DNA of 10,536 nucleotides, from the NCBI GenBank assembly GCA_947631885.1, contig CANRMZ010000029.1, positions 1 through 10,536 of the forward strand, written 5' to 3'. The notes under the pieces are model-generated. The model made no database searches and was not told where the DNA came from. It was given only the letters and a program-made list of their open reading frames with translations. Position 1 is the stretch's first letter. The number at the start of each line of letters is the position of its first letter. Made by a program: the position numbers and the translations under genes. This DNA is from an uncultured Bacilli bacterium. GTDB taxonomy: Bacteria; Bacillota_I; Bacilli_A; RF39; UBA660. Below are positions 7,061-10,536 of this stretch, one piece after another.

Positions 7061-7175
7061 ATACGTAAAATAACCCAAAAAATGTGAAAAATTTACCTTT
7101 TTTTGCTAAAATATGAAAATAAAAAAAGGAAATTGGGCACCTAAACGTAATATATTATAATTGTAGGGGATAAAT
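7061..7175 (+). promoter_or_regulatory. Regulatory region of the dnaG-rpoD-trmK operon
   Basis: The 115-bp gap contains, in order, an AAAAAATGTGAAAA segment (7077-7090) like the repeat core upstream of the ATPase gene, a long inverted repeat (7090-7134), TTGGGC at 7133-7138 as a weak -35 (three of six), TATAAT at 7156-7161 at 17-bp spacing, and AGGGGA at 7165-7170 before the ATG at 7176. The -35 overlaps the right arm of the inverted repeat, so a protein or structure there could affect initiation. A TAATAT at 7148-7153 is an alternative -10 that would leave the ribosome site inside the transcript. Confidence 0.55.
7090..7134 (+). repeat. Long inverted repeat upstream of dnaG
   Basis: AATTT (7090-7094) and CCTTTTTTT (7096-7104) pair with AAAAAAAGGAAATT (7121-7134), giving 14 base pairs with one bulged A (7095) and a 16-nt loop. 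It lacks the GC-rich stem and trailing U-run of an ordinary intrinsic terminator on either strand. Its CCTTT...AAAGG frame around a CTAAAATATGA core resembles the sequence around repeat copy 2 upstream of the ATPase gene. It may be a protein-binding site or a weak structure at the end of the RnfC/D-like transcript. Confidence 0.6.
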
Positions 7176-8918
7176 ATGGCATTTATTAGTGAAGACAAAA
7201 TTAATCAAATTAGAGAAGCTGCTAATATTGCAGATATAATTGGTAGTTATGTACCTCTTGAAAAAAAGGGTAGTGATTATGTAGGCATTTGTCCATTTCA
7301 TGAAGATCACAGCCCTAGTATGCACGTATCCTTAAAGTTAAATATCTTTAAGTGTTTTGTGTGCAATGCAGGAGGTAATGTTTTTACTTTCGTTAAAAAC
7401 TTTGAGAATGTCTCTTATCTCGAAGCGGTTAAGATTGTCGCTAATAAAACAGGCATTGATTTTGCTTATACCCCGGTTAAAGATACATCAAGTAAATTTA
7501 AAGATGAATATCAAATGATGGATTTATCACTTAAGTTTTATCAAAATAATTTAGCTTCCACGGAAGGTATTGATGCTAAAAAGTATTTAGTTGGTCGGGG
7601 TATTGATGAGGCGATAATTAAAGATTTTAAAATAGGATTATCTTTAAAAGATAGCAAGCTAAAAGAATTCTTAGAAAATAAAAAAAGCTCTTTAGAAAAA
7701 GCTTATGATTTAGGCCTTTTAAATAAAAGTGGCATTGATTATTACGATATGTTTTCTGAGCGGATTATGATTCCTATTTTTGATATGCAAAATAATCCTG
7801 TTGGGTACACAGCCAGAGCCTATAAAAAAGATGAGCCTAATAAATATATTAATACTAAAGAAACCATAATATATCATAAGAGTAATATTTTATTTAACTA
7901 CTATAATGCTAAAGATACGGCCAGATTAAATAAACAGATTATCGTTGTCGAAGGTAATATGGATGCTATATCTTTATATGCAAGAGGCATTAAAAATGTT
8001 ATAGCTTTGATGGGTGTTGCGATATCCAAAGCGCAAATTGAAGCTTTAAAAAGGTTAAATAGCAAAGTTATTTTGATCCTTGATAGTGATAATGCAGGAA
8101 GTAGCGCTACTTTAAAAGTGGGCGATCAGATGATGCAGGGCGGCCTTGATGTTTATGTTGTACGCTTAAGTGGTGCTAAAGACCCTGATGAATATATTAG
8201 AAAATATGGGGAAAATGCCTTAAAAGATAATATAAATCATGCTATAAAATATATGGATTATAAAATTGAAGCTTTAAAAGAAGGCAAAAATTTAGATAAT
8301 CCTCAGGAGCTGACGGCATACATTAAAGATGTTTTAGAAAGCCTAAAAGGTGCTGATGAACTGGAAAAAGAAGTTACCATTGCTAAAATATGCAAAGATT
8401 ATGGCTTAGATGCTAATATTATAAGAAAAAACATAGCTGTATCACCTCCTGTTAAAGAGCAAAAACAAGAGGTGAAAATTAAAGAAAAACAAAATCGCTA
8501 TGAACTTGCTTGTAATCAGGTTATCTATGCGATGCTACTTCATAAAGAATACTATCAAATATTTATGAATAAACTAGGCTATTTAGACAACAAAATCGAA
8601 AGAGAAACAGTATCTTTAATAGGTAGTTATATTAAGAAAAATAATAACATAGATATTGCAGGTTTTATTGACTTTATCGTAAAATATGATAAGATAAGCG
8701 AGTACGTAAATGGGGTTATTTCCTCATTAAAGGTGGGAGACATAGGTGAGGCAGAGTTTGTTAAACTACTAGGCATTATGTCTAGGTGTATTGATGATAA
8801 TGAAATAAAGGCTATAAAAGAGCAAATTAAAAACGAGAATGATATGAACAAGAAGATCGAATTAATTGCGCGATTAACAGAATTAAAAAAGGATGTGGGA
8901 AAGAATGAAAGAGATTAA
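7176..8918 (+). CDS. dnaG: DNA primase
   Basis: DnaG lays RNA primers for DNA replication and docks on the replicative helicase. This 580-residue protein has the CHC2 zinc-binding domain at the N-terminus (Cys39, His42, Cys60, Cys63). The TOPRIM catalytic core has Glu259 in VVEGNMD and Asp303/Asp305 in LDSD, the metal-binding acidic residues. The C-terminal region from about 440 is helical and charged, as expected for the helicase-binding domain. Length is normal (about 580-600). It starts the operon with rpoD and trmK; its 3' end overlaps rpoD by 14 bp. The start is supported by AGGGGA 5 nt upstream and by the conserved distance from the start to the zinc motif. It contains no Trp. Confidence 0.98.
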   Translation: MAFISEDKINQIREAANIADIIGSYVPLEKKGSDYVGICPFHEDHSPSMHVSLKLNIFKCFVCNAGGNVFTFVKNFENVSYLEAVKIVANKTGIDFAYTPVKDTSSKFKDEYQMMDLSLKFYQNNLASTEGIDAKKYLVGRGIDEAIIKDFKIGLSLKDSKLKEFLENKKSSLEKAYDLGLLNKSGIDYYDMFSERIMIPIFDMQNNPVGYTARAYKKDEPNKYINTKETIIYHKSNILFNYYNAKDTARLNKQIIVVEGNMDAISLYARGIKNVIALMGVAISKAQIEALKRLNSKVILILDSDNAGSSATLKVGDQMMQGGLDVYVVRLSGAKDPDEYIRKYGENALKDNINHAIKYMDYKIEALKEGKNLDNPQELTAYIKDVLESLKGADELEKEVTIAKICKDYGLDANIIRKNIAVSPPVKEQKQEVKIKEKQNRYELACNQVIYAMLLHKEYYQIFMNKLGYLDNKIERETVSLIGSYIKKNNNIDIAGFIDFIVKYDKISEYVNGVISSLKVGDIGEAEFVKLLGIMSRCIDDNEIKAIKEQIKNENDMNKKIELIARLTELKKDVGKNERD

Positions 8919-9993
8919 ATCTTTTAAACAAAGAGAAGAAGAACTAATAAAAGAAGGTAAAGAAAAAGGATATATTACTTATGAAGGCCTTGCCGATAAA
9001 TTAAAAGGCCTTGAAATAGATAGTGACTTATTAGATGAATTATATAATAAGTTAATGGAAGAAAATATTAAGGTTATTTCTCAAGCTGATGAAGGAAAAG
9101 ATGAGGAAGATAGTGGTAGTGAACCAATCCTTTTAAAAGATGAAGAAATAACTAAAGATATTAATATTAATGACCCTGTTAGAATGTATTTAAAAGAAAT
9201 AGGTCGTATTCCTCTTCTTACAACGGAAGAAGAAACAGCCTTATCTGCTCGTATTAATCAAAATGATGAAGAGGCTAAAAGATTACTTGCGGAAAGTAAC
9301 CTTCGTCTTGTTGTATCTATTGCTAAAAGATATGTGGGAAGAGGCCTTTTATTCCTAGATTTAATCCAAGAGGGTAACATTGGTCTTATGAAAGCCGTTG
9401 ATAAATTTGACTCAGATAGAGGATATAAATTTTCAACTTACGCTACTTGGTGGATACGTCAAGCTATAACCAGAGCTTTAGCAGACCAAGCAAGAACCAT
9501 AAGAGTACCAGTTCACATGGTAGAAACTATCAATAAGATGGTAAGAGTTCAAAGACAAATGACTCTAGATCTAGACCGCGAACCTACTGACGAAGAACTT
9601 GCTAAGAAAATGGGGTTAAGTGTTGATAAAGTAAGAGAAGTAATTAAGATTTCTCAAGATCCAGTTTCTTTAGAAACCCCAATTGGTGAAGAAGATGATT
9701 CCCATTTAGGCGATTTCTTAAAAGATGAAAGCTCTCTTTCCCCTGAAGAATATACGGAAAACGAAATTCTAAAAGAAGAAATAAAACAAGTTCTTATGTC
9801 TCTTCAACCAAGAGAACAAGAAGTTCTAGAACTTAGATTTGGTTTAATTGATGGAACATGTCATACTCTTGAAGAAGTAGGTAAAAAGTTTAACGTAACA
9901 AGAGAAAGAATTAGACAAATTGAAGCTAAAGCATTACGTAAGCTTCGTCATCCATCAAGAGCTAAAAAACTAAAAGATTTCTTGGAGGATTAA
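8905..9993 (+). CDS. rpoD: Primary (housekeeping) RNA polymerase sigma factor, sigma-70 family
   Basis: This is the main sigma factor (SigA/RpoD), which directs core RNA polymerase to -10/-35 promoters. From the preferred start at 8905 it has 362 residues. There is a short acidic region 1.1 (about 1-85), region 1.2 (NDPVRMYLKEIGRIPLL, 89-105) and regions 2.1-2.4 (130-205), including the DLIQEGNIGLMKAV and FSTYATWWIRQAI segments that contact core polymerase and melt and read the -10 element. Region 3 spans about 207-275, and region 4 (300-362) carries the helix-turn-helix TLEEVGKKFNVTRERIRQIE that reads the -35. An ATG at 8893 is in frame, but its only upstream GG directly abuts it, whereas GGGA at 8897-8900 suits 8905. 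The gene overlaps the dnaG end by 14 bp and the trmK start by 1 bp (TAATG), so expression is coupled. The pair Trp182-Trp183 holds its only tryptophans. Confidence 0.98.
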   Translation: MKEIKSFKQREEELIKEGKEKGYITYEGLADKLKGLEIDSDLLDELYNKLMEENIKVISQADEGKDEEDSGSEPILLKDEEITKDININDPVRMYLKEIGRIPLLTTEEETALSARINQNDEEAKRLLAESNLRLVVSIAKRYVGRGLLFLDLIQEGNIGLMKAVDKFDSDRGYKFSTYATWWIRQAITRALADQARTIRVPVHMVETINKMVRVQRQMTLDLDREPTDEELAKKMGLSVDKVREVIKISQDPVSLETPIGEEDDSHLGDFLKDESSLSPEEYTENEILKEEIKQVLMSLQPREQEVLELRFGLIDGTCHTLEEVGKKFNVTRERIRQIEAKALRKLRHPSRAKKLKDFLED

Positions 9994-10536
9994 TGCTTAA
10001 TAAAAGACTCTTTGCAGTCGCATCTTTAGTTTCCAAGGGCTCGTTTCCTCTTGATGTCGGAACCGATCATGGTCTTCTGCCCATTTACCTTATAAAAAAT
10101 AAGATATGTCAAAAAGCTTTAGCTAGTGACATATCCCCAAACGCTTTAAAAAATGCTGAAAATAATATCAAGAAATATAATGCTTCTAATATAGAATTAT
10201 ATGAAGCAGATGGCCTTAAAAAGATTCCCAAAATATATGATACGATTATCATAAGTGGAATGGGAACAAGCAGCATATTAGATATTTTAAATGAGGATAA
10301 ATTACCTGATACAATAATATTAAGTTCTAATAATGATTTAGAATTATTAAGAACATCAATGAACAAAAAAGGCTATAAAATAGCCAAAGAAATAGTAGTT
10401 TATGAAAAAAATAAATATTATGACATCATATTATATAGAAAAGGTAAAGAAAGGCTTACTAAATTTCAAAAAGAATTTGGTAAAAGTAATGATTTAGATT
10501 ATTATAATCATTTATATAAAATAAATAAAAAAATAT
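9993..10536 (+). CDS. trmK: tRNA (adenine-22-N1)-methyltransferase, 3' end beyond window
   Basis: TrmK methylates N1 of adenine 22 in the D-loop region of bacterial tRNAs using S-adenosylmethionine. The frame stays open to the window edge, giving 181 codons of an expected 225-240. The SAM-binding motif I is DVGTDHGLLPIYLI at 21-34. ASDISP at 44-49 gives the acidic residue that follows the second strand, and ISGMGTSSIL at 87-96 matches the family IAGMGG...IL. NNDLELLR at 113-120 and KYYDIILY at 141-148 match the family LQPN...LR and KYYEIIV segments. The QPN motif reads SSN (111-113) here. GGAGG at 9984-9988 lies 4 nt before the ATG, whose A is the last base of the rpoD stop. The position directly after rpoD is conserved in Firmicutes, where a Nif3-like gene commonly comes next. 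Confidence 0.92.
   Translation, partial: MLNKRLFAVASLVSKGSFPLDVGTDHGLLPIYLIKNKICQKALASDISPNALKNAENNIKKYNASNIELYEADGLKKIPKIYDTIIISGMGTSSILDILNEDKLPDTIILSSNNDLELLRTSMNKKGYKIAKEIVVYEKNKYYDIILYRKGKERLTKFQKEFGKSNDLDYYNHLYKINKKI

Noticed and set aside
7061..7175. Riboswitch or other structured leader before dnaG
   Set aside because: The likely promoter lies only about 14 nt before the ATG, so the inverted repeat would be upstream of the transcript rather than in its leader.
8893..8904. Four-codon N-terminal extension of RpoD from the ATG at 8893
   Set aside because: The only upstream GG directly touches the ATG, while GGGA at 8897-8900 is well placed for 8905.
10109..10366. Minus-strand 85-residue frame
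   Set aside because: It lies antisense inside trmK, whose plus-strand frame shows clear methyltransferase motifs.
65..10536. UGA read as tryptophan (Mollicutes code)
   Set aside because: All genes are full length with UGA as stop, no in-frame TGA is needed for any family match, and Trp is always TGG.

Overview
This 10.5-kb window looks like a piece of an AT-rich (roughly 70-75% A+T), uncultured Bacillota genome, most likely a reduced-genome, Mollicutes-like or RF39-type gut lineage. The main evidence is the Firmicutes-style dnaG-rpoD-trmK cluster, the strong A/T codon preference, and a secreted protein of a type I associate with gut Firmicutes metagenomes. The standard genetic code fits: all genes are full length with UGA read as stop, and every tryptophan is encoded by TGG. 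No rRNA, tRNA, CRISPR array, insertion sequence or prophage gene is visible.

Layout. (1) Positions 1-1378: the tail of an upstream reading frame, then a secreted or membrane-anchored surface protein with a C-terminal DUF6273/FISUMP-like region. (2) Positions 1384-3578: a convergent, minus-strand, short YigZ/IMPACT-family protein, and divergently from it the nucleotide excision repair nuclease UvrC. The two share a 71-bp intergenic region with a TATAAT box on each strand. (3) Positions 3579-5021: an orphan AAA+ ATPase/nuclease-fold protein (COG1373/DUF4143 type), preceded by three exact copies of a 15-bp sequence spaced exactly 33 bp apart. (4) Positions 5065-7060: an overlapping two-gene unit resembling RnfC and RnfD of the Rnf electron-transport complex. 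Both proteins lack the flavin/NADH motifs expected of the family, although the two 4Fe-4S motifs of the RnfC-like protein are intact. No rnfG, E, A or B lies beside them. (5) Positions 7176-10536: the macromolecular-synthesis cluster dnaG (primase), rpoD (primary sigma factor) and trmK (tRNA m1A22 methyltransferase, cut by the window edge), with overlapping gene ends.

How the parts relate. The last three genes form one translationally coupled operon joining replication priming, housekeeping transcription and tRNA modification. UvrC is a separate DNA-repair unit. The RnfC/D-like pair and the ATPase look like independent units placed between housekeeping genes. Every gene with its own intergenic start carries an exact TATAAT box only 13-19 nt before the start codon, so mRNA leaders appear extremely short. 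The best candidates for something undescribed are the flavin-site-less RnfC/D-like pair, the 33-bp-spaced repeats before the ATPase, and the related but degenerate element, containing a long inverted repeat, just upstream of dnaG.
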